A stretch of DNA of 64,000 nucleotides from Natrinema mahii (GTDB taxonomy: Archaea; Halobacteriota; Halobacteria; Halobacteriales; Natrialbaceae). This document shows positions 15,992 through 23,850 of this stretch, one piece after another. A program made the position numbers and the translations under genes. The stretch covers positions 434,001 to 498,000 of the forward strand of contig JHUT02000001.1 in NCBI GenBank assembly GCA_000690595.2, read 5' to 3'. Every line of letters begins with the position of its first letter. Position 1 is the stretch's first letter. The notes under the pieces are model-generated. The model was not told the origin of the DNA, searched no databases, and saw nothing but the letters and a program-made list of their open reading frames with translations.

Positions 15992-17626
15992 ATGCTCACG
16001 TGGCCAGACGAAACCATCTACGAAGGGATCGCGACGGTCGCGGCCGAGCGGCCGGAACAGCGGGCCGTCGTCTTCGAGGGCGAGACGTGGACCTACGACG
16101 ACCTGCTCGCCGAGAGCCGCGCGCTCGCGGCCGGCCTCGCCGAGCTGGGCGTCTCGGACGGCGACGTCGTCGCCGTCTGGCTCGGGAACCGCCCCGAGTG
16201 GATCGCCTGCCAACTGGCGACCTCGATGCTCGGCGCGGCGACCGTCGCGGTCAACACCCGCTATCGGACCCACGAACTCGAGTACATGCTCGCCGACTCG
16301 AGCGCGTCGGTACTGCTCACCGAGGACGCTCTGCTCGGGCGGGACTACCACGAGATGCTCGCAACGGCGGTCCCCGAGATCGCCGCGGGACCGCCCGAGA
16401 CGTTCGACCCCGACTCGTTTCCGGCCCTCGAGGCGGTCGTCAGCCTCGAATCGGCGGCCGAACACTCGGCGCTGCGTGACTACGACGACGTGGTGGCGAC
16501 GGGGCGAGCGCGGGGATGGGACGACGTAGAGCCCGCGTCCGATTCCGGGGCCCCGGCGACGATCTTCTATACGAGCGGGACGACGAGCGATCCGAAAGGC
16601 TGTCTCCAGTCGAGTCGGTCGCTGTTGAACCACTCCGCACACGTCGCGGATCACCTCGGCGTGGACGGGGACGACGTCGGCGTCGCGACGCTGCCGTTCT
16701 GTGGCATCTGGGGCTACAACACGCTGTTCAGCGTCCTCGCGACCGGCGGCACGCTCGTCGCACGGACCCACTTCGATCCCGGCGAGACGATCCGGCTGGT
16801 CGACGAGTACGACGCCACCTCTCTCACCGGGCTGGGCGTGATGTTCGAACGGATGCTCGAGGCCGACGCGTTCGACGCCGCGCGGGTCGAGACCGTCGAC
16901 AAAGGCGTCGTGGGGTTCATCAGCAAGGGGTTCGACGAGGCGCTGTTCGAACGGATCGAGTCGACGTTCGGCTTCCCGGTCGTCCAGCCCTACGGCCTCT
17001 CGGAGGCCAACAGCCAGATATTCGTCGGCGACCCGGCCGACCCCGCCGAGCGGCGCAAGCGGGTCGGCGGCCCGCCGATCCACTCCGATATCGAGGCGAC
17101 GGTCGTCGACCCCGACACGCGTGAGGAACTGCCGGCCGGCGAGGAGGGCGAACTCGCGATCCGAGGCTACCCCCTGGCCGACGGCTACCTCGGGAAACCC
17201 GAGGCGACCGCCGCGGCCTTCGACGAGCAGGGGTGGTTCTACACCGGCGACCTCGCCGAAATCGACGCCGACGGCTACGTCTACTACCGCTCGAGACTCG
17301 ACGATGCCCTGCGGGTCCGGGGGTTTCTCGTCGCGCCCCGCGAGATCGGGGCCGCCGTCGAGGACCACCCCGCCGTCGACGCCTGCGAGGTCGTCGGCGC
17401 GCCCCACCCCCGCCACGGCGAGGTGCCGGTCGCGTTCGTCGTCCCCGCCGACGGCGACGTGCCGACCGACGACCTCGAGGCGTTTCTCGACGCCCGCGTC
17501 GCCGACTACAAGGTGCCCGAGGCGGTCGAGGTCGTCGACGAATTCCCGACGACCGAGGGGCCGAACGGGGAGAAAGTTCAGAAGACCGTCCTCCGGGACC
17601 GGGTCCGCGATCGGTTCGAGGCCTGA
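15992..17626 (+). CDS. Acyl-CoA synthetase / AMP-dependent ligase
   Basis: 544-aa ANL-superfamily enzyme from ATG 15992. It carries the AMP-binding P-loop YTSGTTSDPKG (about residues 190-200), the A5 region QPYGLSEAN, the A7 motif GWFYTGDLAEID and the A8 hinge with SRLDDALRVRGFLVAP; the A10 catalytic Lys appears in GPNGEKVQKT near the C-terminus. The reaction would be ATP-dependent activation of a carboxylic acid to the acyl-CoA. The substrate (short, medium or long chain) cannot be read. Monocistronic with a leaderless promoter. Confidence 0.87.
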   Translation: MLTWPDETIYEGIATVAAERPEQRAVVFEGETWTYDDLLAESRALAAGLAELGVSDGDVVAVWLGNRPEWIACQLATSMLGAATVAVNTRYRTHELEYMLADSSASVLLTEDALLGRDYHEMLATAVPEIAAGPPETFDPDSFPALEAVVSLESAAEHSALRDYDDVVATGRARGWDDVEPASDSGAPATIFYTSGTTSDPKGCLQSSRSLLNHSAHVADHLGVDGDDVGVATLPFCGIWGYNTLFSVLATGGTLVARTHFDPGETIRLVDEYDATSLTGLGVMFERMLEADAFDAARVETVDKGVVGFISKGFDEALFERIESTFGFPVVQPYGLSEANSQIFVGDPADPAERRKRVGGPPIHSDIEATVVDPDTREELPAGEEGELAIRGYPLADGYLGKPEATAAAFDEQGWFYTGDLAEIDADGYVYYRSRLDDALRVRGFLVAPREIGAAVEDHPAVDACEVVGAPHPRHGEVPVAFVVPADGDVPTDDLEAFLDARVADYKVPEAVEVVDEFPTTEGPNGEKVQKTVLRDRVRDRFEA

Positions 17627-17771
17627 CGTCGCGTTCTCACGGGCGGGGAGTGGGACGCCGCCTCGAGCGGGCGAAATCGGTCGCCGGACTTCATGATCCG
17701 CGTCTCCTCGCTGGGGAGTCGGCGCTGGTCGCCCGAGAGTTGGCATTCGTCGGTGACGATCGGGCCGACGG

Positions 17772-17933
17772 TCACGGCGACGCACCTCCGGTGAACGCCT
17801 CGAGTCCGGCCTGATACTCGAGTTCGTCCGCCCGACGACGTTCATACACCTCGCAAGCCGCCGATTCACCCTCAATCGCCAGCACGTCCGCGTCCGATCC
17901 GTACTCGTGTTCGGCGGCGATCGTCGCCGACAC
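17772..17933 (-). CDS. Small ORF of unknown function, possible gene remnant
   Basis: 53-aa minus-strand frame from GTG at 17933 (begins VSATIAAEHEYGSDADVLAI). Acidic composition and amino acid usage look haloarchaeal. The frame stays open upstream to a TGA at 17984-17986, just beside the MITE at 17997, so the 5' end may have been lost. Its stop overlaps a second GTG (GTGA at 17772-17775) that opens another frame running to 17578, whose first 30 residues look plausible before it enters the antisense of the acyl-CoA synthetase. This looks like a coupled, perhaps toxin-antitoxin-like, pair in decay. No family recognised. Confidence 0.3.
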   Translation of the reverse strand: MSATIAAEHEYGSDADVLAIEGESAACEVYERRRADELEYQAGLEAFTGGASP

Positions 17934-17996
17934 GGTTCGGTATACGGAACGATCACACGGCCCCTGAGGGAGATCGGTTTGAATTCATGGCACCGT

Positions 17997-18082
17997 CTAT
18001 AGTAGCCACTGAAACGATTCACACACTGATCACGACGCTGTCGTGCGATCAGGTGTGCAATGACTTTCAGTGGCTACTATAG
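17997..18082 (+). mobile_element. 86-bp MITE, copy 1
   Basis: Ends are perfect 18-bp inverted repeats: CTATAGTAGCCACTGAAA at the left and its exact complement at the right. The interior can also pair around a CGACGCTGTCG core. A second 86-bp copy lies in the opposite orientation at 53444-53529 with 9 differences, all transitions. No coding capacity, so it must move by a transposase elsewhere. The TA next to each end would fit an IS630/Tc1-like TA-target transposase, but no parent element is in the window. Confidence 0.85.
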
Positions 18083-18097
18083 TTAGCGTAGCGCGGT

Positions 18098-18472
18098 TTG
18101 AGAAACGAGCAGGTCGTAGATCTTGACGTTGCGCTGTTTAGTCGACATGGCACTGATCCGGCGGCTGCGTTTCTGCAGAAACTCCGCGAGAAACACGATC
18201 TCTCAGAGGCTGAGTTTCTCGTCGATCAATTTGGCTATCGGACTGCCCTCTCTCGAGTCGGACTGAGCGGTCAGGTCAACTATACCGACCGAAACCTCAT
18301 TGAAAAGTGGTTTCACACCCTCAAAATGAGAATCGACCGCTTCCATAATTCATGGGTGGGCAGTCGGGCGAGCGTTCGAGAGTGGCTTGAACAGTTCGTG
18401 CATTACTACAATCACCAGAGACCGCATCAAGCTCTCGATAGAAACGTACCAGTTGCGGAGGTACAGAACTAG
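18098..18472 (+). pseudogene. IS6-family transposase remnant, N-terminus missing
   Basis: Only the C-terminal half remains: similarity starts at about 18121 with LDVALFSRHGTDPAAAFL, then the second catalytic Asp region FLVDQFGYRTAL and the Glu in NLIEKWFHTLKMRIDRFHNS, ending HYYNHQRPHQALDR. The helix-turn-helix and the first catalytic Asp of the DDE triad are absent, so it is inactive. The bases 18083-18120 form an unrelated junction with the MITE on the left. The element's right end is intact at 18480. Confidence 0.85.
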
Positions 18473-18480
18473 ACAGTGCC
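18468..18480 (-). repeat. Right terminal inverted repeat of the IS6 remnant
   Basis: Read inward on the minus strand it begins GGCACTGTCTAGT, the type of end expected for an IS6-like element, directly overlapping the transposase stop codon. No matching left end is present within 1 kb. Confidence 0.55.
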
Positions 18481-18528
18481 GTATAGAATAAAGACTATTA
18501 CTCTAGAAATCTAAGTTTATGCACGGAA

Positions 18529-18771
18529 ATGACTAATAGACTAAACGAATATCTGCGCAAACGACCTATTCTCGGGACAGTGTTTTTTCTGATGATGTTT
18601 ATAAGTGGTAGCGTTATTTTCATAGCAATAGCAGAACCGTCTCGGTCACTATCATCAATTGCATTTGATAAAGGAATCTGGTTTACTATCCTCTTGTTTG
18701 CAGTACCTTGTGGGATAATCTATTTTATTGCCGCAAGGTCATCATATGCAAAGAGATTTGGTGGTGAATAG
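18529..18771 (+). CDS. Small two-helix membrane protein, low GC, unknown function
   Basis: 80 aa with a basic N-terminus (MTNRLNEYLRKRP) and two hydrophobic segments at about residues 14-33 and 48-68, ending in a short charged tail. The coding region is much lower in GC than its neighbours, which together with the flanking IS6 remnant suggests acquired DNA. A TATA-like TAAGTTTATG lies just upstream. No family recognised. Confidence 0.5.
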   Translation: MTNRLNEYLRKRPILGTVFFLMMFISGSVIFIAIAEPSRSLSSIAFDKGIWFTILLFAVPCGIIYFIAARSSYAKRFGGE

Positions 18772-18793
18772 CAGTTCTTGGCCAATACTGTGA

Positions 18794-19153
18794 AACAAAC
18801 CTATACATTATCAGCAATTTTTAGCGACATACGAACAGTTACCAGATACAGCAACAACTGCAACGTTTGGGAGGCAGAACGAAAGCACTGTAACAACACA
18901 CCCAACGGTAGCTGGTCCACTAATCCCACATGCCAATGAACCAACAGTACAGTGCGGTGAAGCCATGGCAATATCTATAAGACAAAGACTGCTTTTGGTG
19001 CCACAGGAATCCAAAATCGTAATTCCACCAGAAGAGGAGTTCCGGATGTGTGCCGACCGCGCGCCGGGCACTGTCAACACCGACGACGCGCTGGCAGCGC
19101 TGGACGATTTGCAATCCGTCGCGGACGTAAGCGAAGTCCTCGAGTCGCTCTGA
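18794..19153 (+). pseudogene. Open reading frame without start codon, probable 5'-truncated gene
   Basis: The frame is open for 119 codons from just after a TGA at 18791 to the stop at 19151-19153 and reads like a real protein (for example FLATYEQLPDTATTATFGRQ, then LLLVPQESKIVIPP, then TDDALAALDDLQSVADVSEV). The first ATG is at codon 58 (18965) and no GTG or TTG precedes it in frame. Its first two thirds are AT-rich, its last third GC-rich. Either translation starts at 18965 (62 aa) or this is the tail of a gene whose 5' end was lost next to the IS remnant. No family recognised. Confidence 0.4.
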
Positions 19154-19228
19154 TTGCGGACGGCCCCTCGAGCGACCGGGCGCGCGGCTTCGGGACGTTT
19201 ACCTGTCGGCCGCCCCCAGGGTCCGGCA

Positions 19229-20302
19229 ATGACGCTGTACTCGCGGGTCCGCCCCCTCGCGTTCAAACTGCCGGCCGAGACGGCCCACGACCTGGGCAAA
19301 CGGACGCTCCGGGCGGCCCAGTCCACGCGACCGACGCGGGCGGCCCTCTCGTATGCGTATCGGTACGACGATCCGGCCCTCGAGGTCGATCTGTTCGATA
19401 CCACGTTCCCGAACCCGGTCGGCGTCGCCGCCGGCTTCGACAAGAACGCGGAAGTGACCCACGCGCTCGCGGCGCTCGGCTTCGGCTTCGTCGAGATCGG
19501 CACGGTCACGCCCTACCCGCAGGAGGGCAACGACCGACCCCGGCTCTTCCGACTGCGGGAAGACGAGGGGATGATCAACCGGATGGGCTTCAACGGCCAG
19601 GGGATGGAACGGGTCAAAGCGCGACTCGAGGCAGACGGTACCCCCGCGGTCCCGCTGGGGGTCAACGTCGGCAAGATGAACTCCTCGAGCGAGCGCGAGG
19701 CGATCGAGGACTACCGCCGCGTCTTCGATCGGCTCTCGCCGTTCGCCGACTACGTCGTGGTCAACGTCTCCTGTCCGAACACGCCCGAGGAGTTCGACGA
19801 AGGGTCGCCCGAGCACTTGCGGGCGATCTTCGAGACGCTCGAGTCCGAGAACGATCGCGACGTGCCGATCCTGGTGAAGATCGGTCCCGACGAACCCGAG
19901 GAGTCGATCTTCGATCTCGTCGACATCGTCCGGGAGTTCGACCTCGACGGGATCGTCGCGACCAACACCTCGACGAGCCGCGAGGGCCTCGAGTCGCCCC
20001 GGCGGGAGGAGTGGGGCGGGCTCAGCGGCAAGCCGATCGCGGACCGCTCGACGGCCGTGATCCGGTCGCTCGCCGAGTACACGGACGGCGAACTGCCGAT
20101 AATCGGCGTCGGCGGCGTCGACTCCCCGGAGAGCGCCTACGAGAAGATCCGGGCCGGCGCCTCGCTCGTCCAGCTGTACACCGGCTTCGTCTACGGGGGG
20201 CCCTCGACCGCGAAGCGGATCAACCGCGGGCTGGTGAAACTGCTCGAGCGCGACGGCTTTTCCTCGGTCGAGGACGCCGTCGGTGCGGCTCTCGACGACT
20301 GA
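19229..20302 (+). CDS. pyrD: Dihydroorotate dehydrogenase (quinone type, class 2)
   Basis: 357 aa from ATG 19229. Oxidises dihydroorotate to orotate with FMN, passing electrons to the quinone pool, in pyrimidine synthesis. Class 2 features: N-terminal amphipathic extension (SRVRPLAFKLPAETAHDLGK), NPVGVAAGFDKNAE, FGFVEIGTVTPYPQEGNDRP, MINRMGFNGQG, and C-terminal IIGVGGVDSPESAYEKIRAG and QLYTGFVYGGP for FMN phosphate. The base position that is Ser in class 2 enzymes (NxSSPNTP) reads NVSCPNTP, i.e. Cys as in class 1. Dihydroorotase is encoded 6 kb away. Confidence 0.93.
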   Translation: MTLYSRVRPLAFKLPAETAHDLGKRTLRAAQSTRPTRAALSYAYRYDDPALEVDLFDTTFPNPVGVAAGFDKNAEVTHALAALGFGFVEIGTVTPYPQEGNDRPRLFRLREDEGMINRMGFNGQGMERVKARLEADGTPAVPLGVNVGKMNSSSEREAIEDYRRVFDRLSPFADYVVVNVSCPNTPEEFDEGSPEHLRAIFETLESENDRDVPILVKIGPDEPEESIFDLVDIVREFDLDGIVATNTSTSREGLESPRREEWGGLSGKPIADRSTAVIRSLAEYTDGELPIIGVGGVDSPESAYEKIRAGASLVQLYTGFVYGGPSTAKRINRGLVKLLERDGFSSVEDAVGAALDD

Positions 20303-20329
20303 TCGAACTCGAGCGCCCGGCTCGAACGG

Positions 20330-21256
20330 TTACGATTTGCGGACGATCGTCGGCCCGGCCATCGTCGGGACCGCGCTTTCGCCGGCCCAGACGGTGCTTT
20401 CCTGCCGGTCTTCGATCGGGTCCTCGAACGCCGAAATGCCCTCCTTGACGGTCTGTTCGGGGAGGTCGTCCGGATCGATCATGTCGAGGCCGCCCGCCGT
20501 GGGCGAGTACGCCCAGAGCCGAACGGCCTTGCGGAGGGTGTTGAGATTGATACTGACGAGGCGGTTCGCGATCGTGACGCCGCTGTCGTAGACGTCGTCG
20601 GTCGTCTCGATCAGGTTCTCCGCCTCGAGCAGTCCCTCGTTGGGCGTCGCGAACTCAGCCTCGTATCGCTCCACGCCGTCGGCGATGTTCGAATCGCTGA
20701 AATCAACCTCGAGTTCGATGTAGGTGGGTCGGAACAGGTTTGACGAGACACCGGTTTCGGTGTGATATTCGGCGCTGAGAGAGCCGGTTGCGCTTTGACT
20801 CTCGACCGTCGTCTCGGTGCTCTCGATCGTCCAGCTCCAGCCATTGTTTTCGTAGGACGTTCCGGGAGTGTTGGCGTCGAGTCGGACGTAAACCTCGCCG
20901 ACATCGCTCGGATCGGCGTCCGTCGCCCAGCTGATGACGAACGGAATGTCGACGGTATAGGAGTCGCAGTTCCCGCCGAACCAGCCGCAGTTACGCAGGG
21001 ACTCGTTGCGGTGCATGCAGATCGCGTCCGCGTTCCACTGGCCGTTGACGACGCCGGCTTGCTCCGGACTGAGCGGCGTGTCGTCTTTCCGGAACAGCGT
21101 CGGAACGTCGAGCGAGCAGAGGAACCCGGCGCCGGTCGCGGCGGCACCGAATCCGGGAAGCGTCGCCGCGGCGAGTCCGGTCCCGCCGACGGCCTTTAGC
21201 ACTGTTCGTCGCGAGCGATTCGATCGACCGTCCACATGATCAGTGCGATCGGACAT
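20330..21256 (-). CDS. Tat-exported protein of unknown function
   Basis: 308 aa. A twin-arginine signal (SNRSRRTVLKAVGGTGLAAA, residues about 12-31) directs folded export, followed by cleavage near AAATGAG. The mature part is acidic, predicted mostly beta, with four Cys (FLCSLD, ICMHRN, NCGWFGGNC) that could form disulfides outside the cell. No enzymatic motif or C-terminal anchor was recognised. The start ATG at 21256 is nearly leaderless relative to the TATA at about 21284-21294 and sits 7 bp from a perfect palindrome. Convergent with pyrD (27-bp gap). Confidence 0.75.
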   Translation of the reverse strand: MSDRTDHVDGRSNRSRRTVLKAVGGTGLAAATLPGFGAAATGAGFLCSLDVPTLFRKDDTPLSPEQAGVVNGQWNADAICMHRNESLRNCGWFGGNCDSYTVDIPFVISWATDADPSDVGEVYVRLDANTPGTSYENNGWSWTIESTETTVESQSATGSLSAEYHTETGVSSNLFRPTYIELEVDFSDSNIADGVERYEAEFATPNEGLLEAENLIETTDDVYDSGVTIANRLVSINLNTLRKAVRLWAYSPTAGGLDMIDPDDLPEQTVKEGISAFEDPIEDRQESTVWAGESAVPTMAGPTIVRKS

Positions 21257-21262
21257 CGCAGG

Positions 21263-21279
21263 GATCCGTACTACGGATC
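21263..21279. promoter_or_regulatory. Perfect 17-bp palindrome at the promoter of the Tat protein gene
   Basis: GATCCGTA-C-TACGGATC, two 8-bp perfect arms around one base. It lies between the minus-strand TATA (AATTTTAATT, about 21284-21294) and the start codon at 21256, so it overlaps the expected transcription start. A dimeric repressor binding here would block transcription. Confidence 0.5.
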
Positions 21280-21409
21280 TGTAATTAAAATTTTTCTAGC
21301 CAAATCTAGTACGTTATGTCCATGTACGTTGGTGATAATTCGTCAGAGAGAGGGCGCTATGAGCCAGCCGAGGTCAAAACGGAACGGCGTTGAAGCAGTA
21401 CGCGTTGCG

Positions 21410-21649
21410 TCAGTCCGCGGGTTCGGGGTCATCGATCGCGTCGCCGAGCCCGTGGAGTTCGGCCGGCCCGACGGCCTCGTCGGCCCGCTCTCCCTCGAGT
21501 TCCCGGTGATCGGAATCGTCCCGCTGTGACTCGACGACCGGTTCGGCGTCGCCGTCGGTCACGGAGAGATACAGCGAGCGGAGTTGTTCGGTCTTGTCCG
21601 TTCCGTCCGTCTCGTCGCCTGCGTTCGTCCGAGAGTCTGAATCGGTCAT
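21410..21649 (-). CDS. Small acidic haloarchaeal protein, unknown function
   Basis: 79 aa from ATG 21649 (MTDSDSRTNAGDETDGTDKT). The centre TEQLRSLYLSVTDGDAEPVVE followed by an acidic stretch resembles a small conserved haloarchaeal protein type whose role is unknown to me. Very acidic, no membrane segment, no cysteine. A longer in-frame start at 21715 adds a non-acidic leader and is less likely. Confidence 0.5.
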   Translation of the reverse strand: MTDSDSRTNAGDETDGTDKTEQLRSLYLSVTDGDAEPVVESQRDDSDHRELEGERADEAVGPAELHGLGDAIDDPEPAD

Positions 21650-22220
21650 CACGCGGTCCCTGTCGGCAGCGGACGGCCGGAACGGGAATATAAACGGGCT
21701 GCTACTTTCAGGCACTGAGAATCGTCACGGGAAACGGTCAATTCGGATTCGACGATTGTCGACTGCAGCGCGTCCCCAGGCCGATTCCGGACCGGGATCA
21801 GTGATGCGTCCGAACGGGGCGGGCCACCGCCAGCAGGACCGTCGATATCGACGATCGCTCGAGGAATATTATTTCGGTTAGTTAAATGAAATATATGTGT
21901 ACCAAGTATACGTTCTGTACGCTCTGGGAAGAAACATACGGACGAAATTAATTTCGGATAGTGTCAGATTCAGCTACTAGTGGTAGTCAGTAACACTATC
22001 GTCTGTGACGAACGATTGAGGCGATGAGACGGGCCAGAACGGGTATAGCTTTCAGCTAAAACGTTCTATCTGAACCATAACTATCTATATTTGACTGTTT
22101 TCTCGACTCGATGGGGAAGGTCATGAACACGGGACCGAACGGCGGACCGACGACGAGGGGAAACGACCAACCGGGGATCGCTCTCCGGAGGCCGACAGTC
22201 AGGTTCGAACGCGGGGGAGC
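21650..22220. other. 571-bp AT-rich intergenic region with nested palindromes
   Basis: No gene is visible. AT content is far higher than in the flanking genes. Contents: TATA-like patches at about 21865-21900 and 22079-22090 (CTATCTATATTT), a perfect 14-bp palindrome at 21943-21956 and a long imperfect hairpin at 21957-22000. It serves as the shared upstream region of the minus-strand small acidic protein and the plus-strand regulator at 22221. Confidence 0.5.
21943..22000. repeat. Palindrome plus hairpin cluster
   Basis: CGAAATTAATTTCG (21943-21956) is a perfect 14-bp palindrome. It is directly followed by GATAGTGT (21957-21964) whose perfect complement ACACTATC closes at 21993-22000; inside, CTAC and GTAG can form a second short stem. 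It may be an operator pair, an RNA hairpin or a mobile-element footprint. Confidence 0.45.
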
Positions 22221-22826
22221 ATGGTGATGACGAAGCTCCAGCGGGTGATGACTCGAACGGAGTCTCGCTCACCGACGCTCTCACAGGACGTCGCCTTCGA
22301 GATGCTGAGTTGCAGACGACGGCGATACGTCGTTCACTACCTCAAACGGCGAGAGGAAACGACCGCGTTGCGGGAGCTAGTCACACGGCTCGCGGCCTGG
22401 GAGAACCGCGTCGCCGTGACTGACGTCACCCACGAGCAGCGAATGCGCGTCTATACCGCCCTCCGCCAGTCACACTTGCCGAAACTGGACGAGAGCGGCA
22501 TCGTCGCCTTCGACGCCGATCGGGGCACCGTCGAACTCACCGCGGCCGGCGAGACGCTCGAGGTGTATCTCGACGTCGTGCCGCACAACGACATCTCCTG
22601 GAGCAAGTACTACGTCGGGTTGGGAATCCTCTGTACCGGTTTCGCCACCGGTATGTGGCTCGGCGCGCTGCCGTTCTCGCTCGTCCCACCGACGGTCGGG
22701 GCGATGCTCGTCACGCTTTTGTTCACCGTCTCAGCGGCGTTTCACGTTCGGTACGATCGCCGGATGCGACTGGAAACCGACACCGAAGCACCGCGTCGGC
22801 CACCGGGGGCGAACCGATGGGACTGA
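22221..22826 (+). CDS. Membrane-anchored winged-helix regulator (DUF7344 type)
   Basis: 201 aa. The N-terminal part (about residues 20-115) is a winged helix of the haloarchaeal type that begins EMLSCRRRRYVVHYLKRREE and contains LRQSHLPKLDESGIVAFD. Two membrane helices follow (about 133-172), leaving a short basic tail. This is the DUF7344 pattern as I recall it: a DNA-binding head tethered to the membrane. Located immediately upstream of a signal peptidase and overlapping it by 10 bp, so it likely controls or senses the export module. Two more proteins of the same kind are in the window (31852, 35732). Confidence 0.78.
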   Translation: MVMTKLQRVMTRTESRSPTLSQDVAFEMLSCRRRRYVVHYLKRREETTALRELVTRLAAWENRVAVTDVTHEQRMRVYTALRQSHLPKLDESGIVAFDADRGTVELTAAGETLEVYLDVVPHNDISWSKYYVGLGILCTGFATGMWLGALPFSLVPPTVGAMLVTLLFTVSAAFHVRYDRRMRLETDTEAPRRPPGANRWD

Positions 22827-23506
22827 ACCGCAGGACGGCCGTGTACGTTGTCGGCAGTGTACTGCTCGCGGCGCTGCTCGTCCTCGTCGCGATCGTTGCG
22901 TTCCCGGGACTCGTCGGCGGCGATGACGCCTACGTCGTCACGTCGAACAGCATGGAACCGACGATCGAATCGGGCGATATCGTCGTCACGAAAGCCGTCC
23001 CCCCCGAGGGGATCGAGGCCGGCGATGTCGTCACGTTCCATGCAGACACCACCACCGACCGCGGATACGTCACCCATCGTGTCGTCGAGATACGTGAGGA
23101 AGACGGCGACCGGTACTTCAAAACGAAAGGCGACGCGAACGACGTTCCCGACGAGGGATACGTCCCTGCAGACGCCGTGCAAGGCGTCCAACACCGCCAC
23201 ATTCCGTCTCTCGGATATCTATTCGTGTTCGCTCGCTCGAGTGTCGGGCTCGTCGCGCTCGTCGTCCTCCCGGGGCTCGTGCTGGTTGCATCGGGGGGAT
23301 GGCAGTTACTCCGAGAGCTCGGCTACGTTTCGGATCGTGAGCATATAGCCCGTAAATTACTGGGTGCAAAGAAGGCCGCGACAGCCACAGATGGCGAAAC
23401 CACGTCGGGGAGCGAGTCCGACGGACGGTCTGAGGCGTCCGGTAGAGAGGCCAACCAGCCAGTCCTCGGAACCCAGAACAATGATATTCGAACAGGTGAG
23501 GACTGA
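22817..23506 (+). CDS. Signal peptidase I (archaeal Sec11/SipW type)
   Basis: 229 aa from ATG 22817. One N-terminal membrane helix (residues 6-33) precedes the catalytic Ser in TSNSMEPTIESGDIVV (about residue 45); the family His is in GYVTHRVVEI and Asp in KTKGDANDVPDEG, which is the Ser-His-Asp arrangement of Sec11/SipW rather than the bacterial Ser-Lys form. A second hydrophobic segment is near 145-168, followed by a charged tail. Overlaps the regulator upstream and the small CalY-like gene downstream (TGATG). Probably dedicated to processing the CalY/TasA-like proteins next door. Confidence 0.87.
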   Translation: MGLNRRTAVYVVGSVLLAALLVLVAIVAFPGLVGGDDAYVVTSNSMEPTIESGDIVVTKAVPPEGIEAGDVVTFHADTTTDRGYVTHRVVEIREEDGDRYFKTKGDANDVPDEGYVPADAVQGVQHRHIPSLGYLFVFARSSVGLVALVVLPGLVLVASGGWQLLRELGYVSDREHIARKLLGAKKAATATDGETTSGSESDGRSEASGREANQPVLGTQNNDIRTGED

Positions 23507-23850
23507 TGGCGGATGATACCGCGACTCGACTCACGGTCGTATTGCTCGCTCTCGGAGTGATGATCGTCGGCGGAACATTGGCACCGTCAGCGGCGTTACT
23601 CTCCGAGGAAGAGACATTCGACGGCAGTCGTTTCGGTACCGCTTCCGACTGGGACCAACCGAACGGCGAGAACGAATCGGATAATAATTCGACTGCCCAG
23701 ATCGATACTTCGTCCGCAACGAACGCGACGGAGATTAATATTTCCTCGAGCCGAGAAAGGGCCGTCGCTCCCGATTCGAACACGATTAACGGAACGAACG
23801 ATTCGGGGACCGGGAACGCGACGACCGGCACCATCAACGAATCCCCGTAG
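23506..23850 (+). CDS. Small exported CalY/TasA-like protein, sequon-rich
   Basis: 114 aa. N-terminal hydrophobic segment LTVVLLALGVMIVGGTLAP then AALLSEEETFDGSRF, the pattern seen at SipW cleavage sites of camelysin/TasA-like proteins. The rest is Ser/Thr/Asn-rich and contains about nine N-X-S/T sequons in 75 residues, so it may be densely glycosylated outside the cell. Shares the operon with the regulator and the signal peptidase (start overlaps the stop as TGATG). Confidence 0.65.
   Translation: MADDTATRLTVVLLALGVMIVGGTLAPSAALLSEEETFDGSRFGTASDWDQPNGENESDNNSTAQIDTSSATNATEINISSSRERAVAPDSNTINGTNDSGTGNATTGTINESP

Noticed and set aside
15986-18022. 678-codon minus-strand open frame opposite the acyl-CoA synthetase
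   Set aside because: Arg/Gly/Val-rich shadow of a GC-rich gene; it also runs through the MITE.
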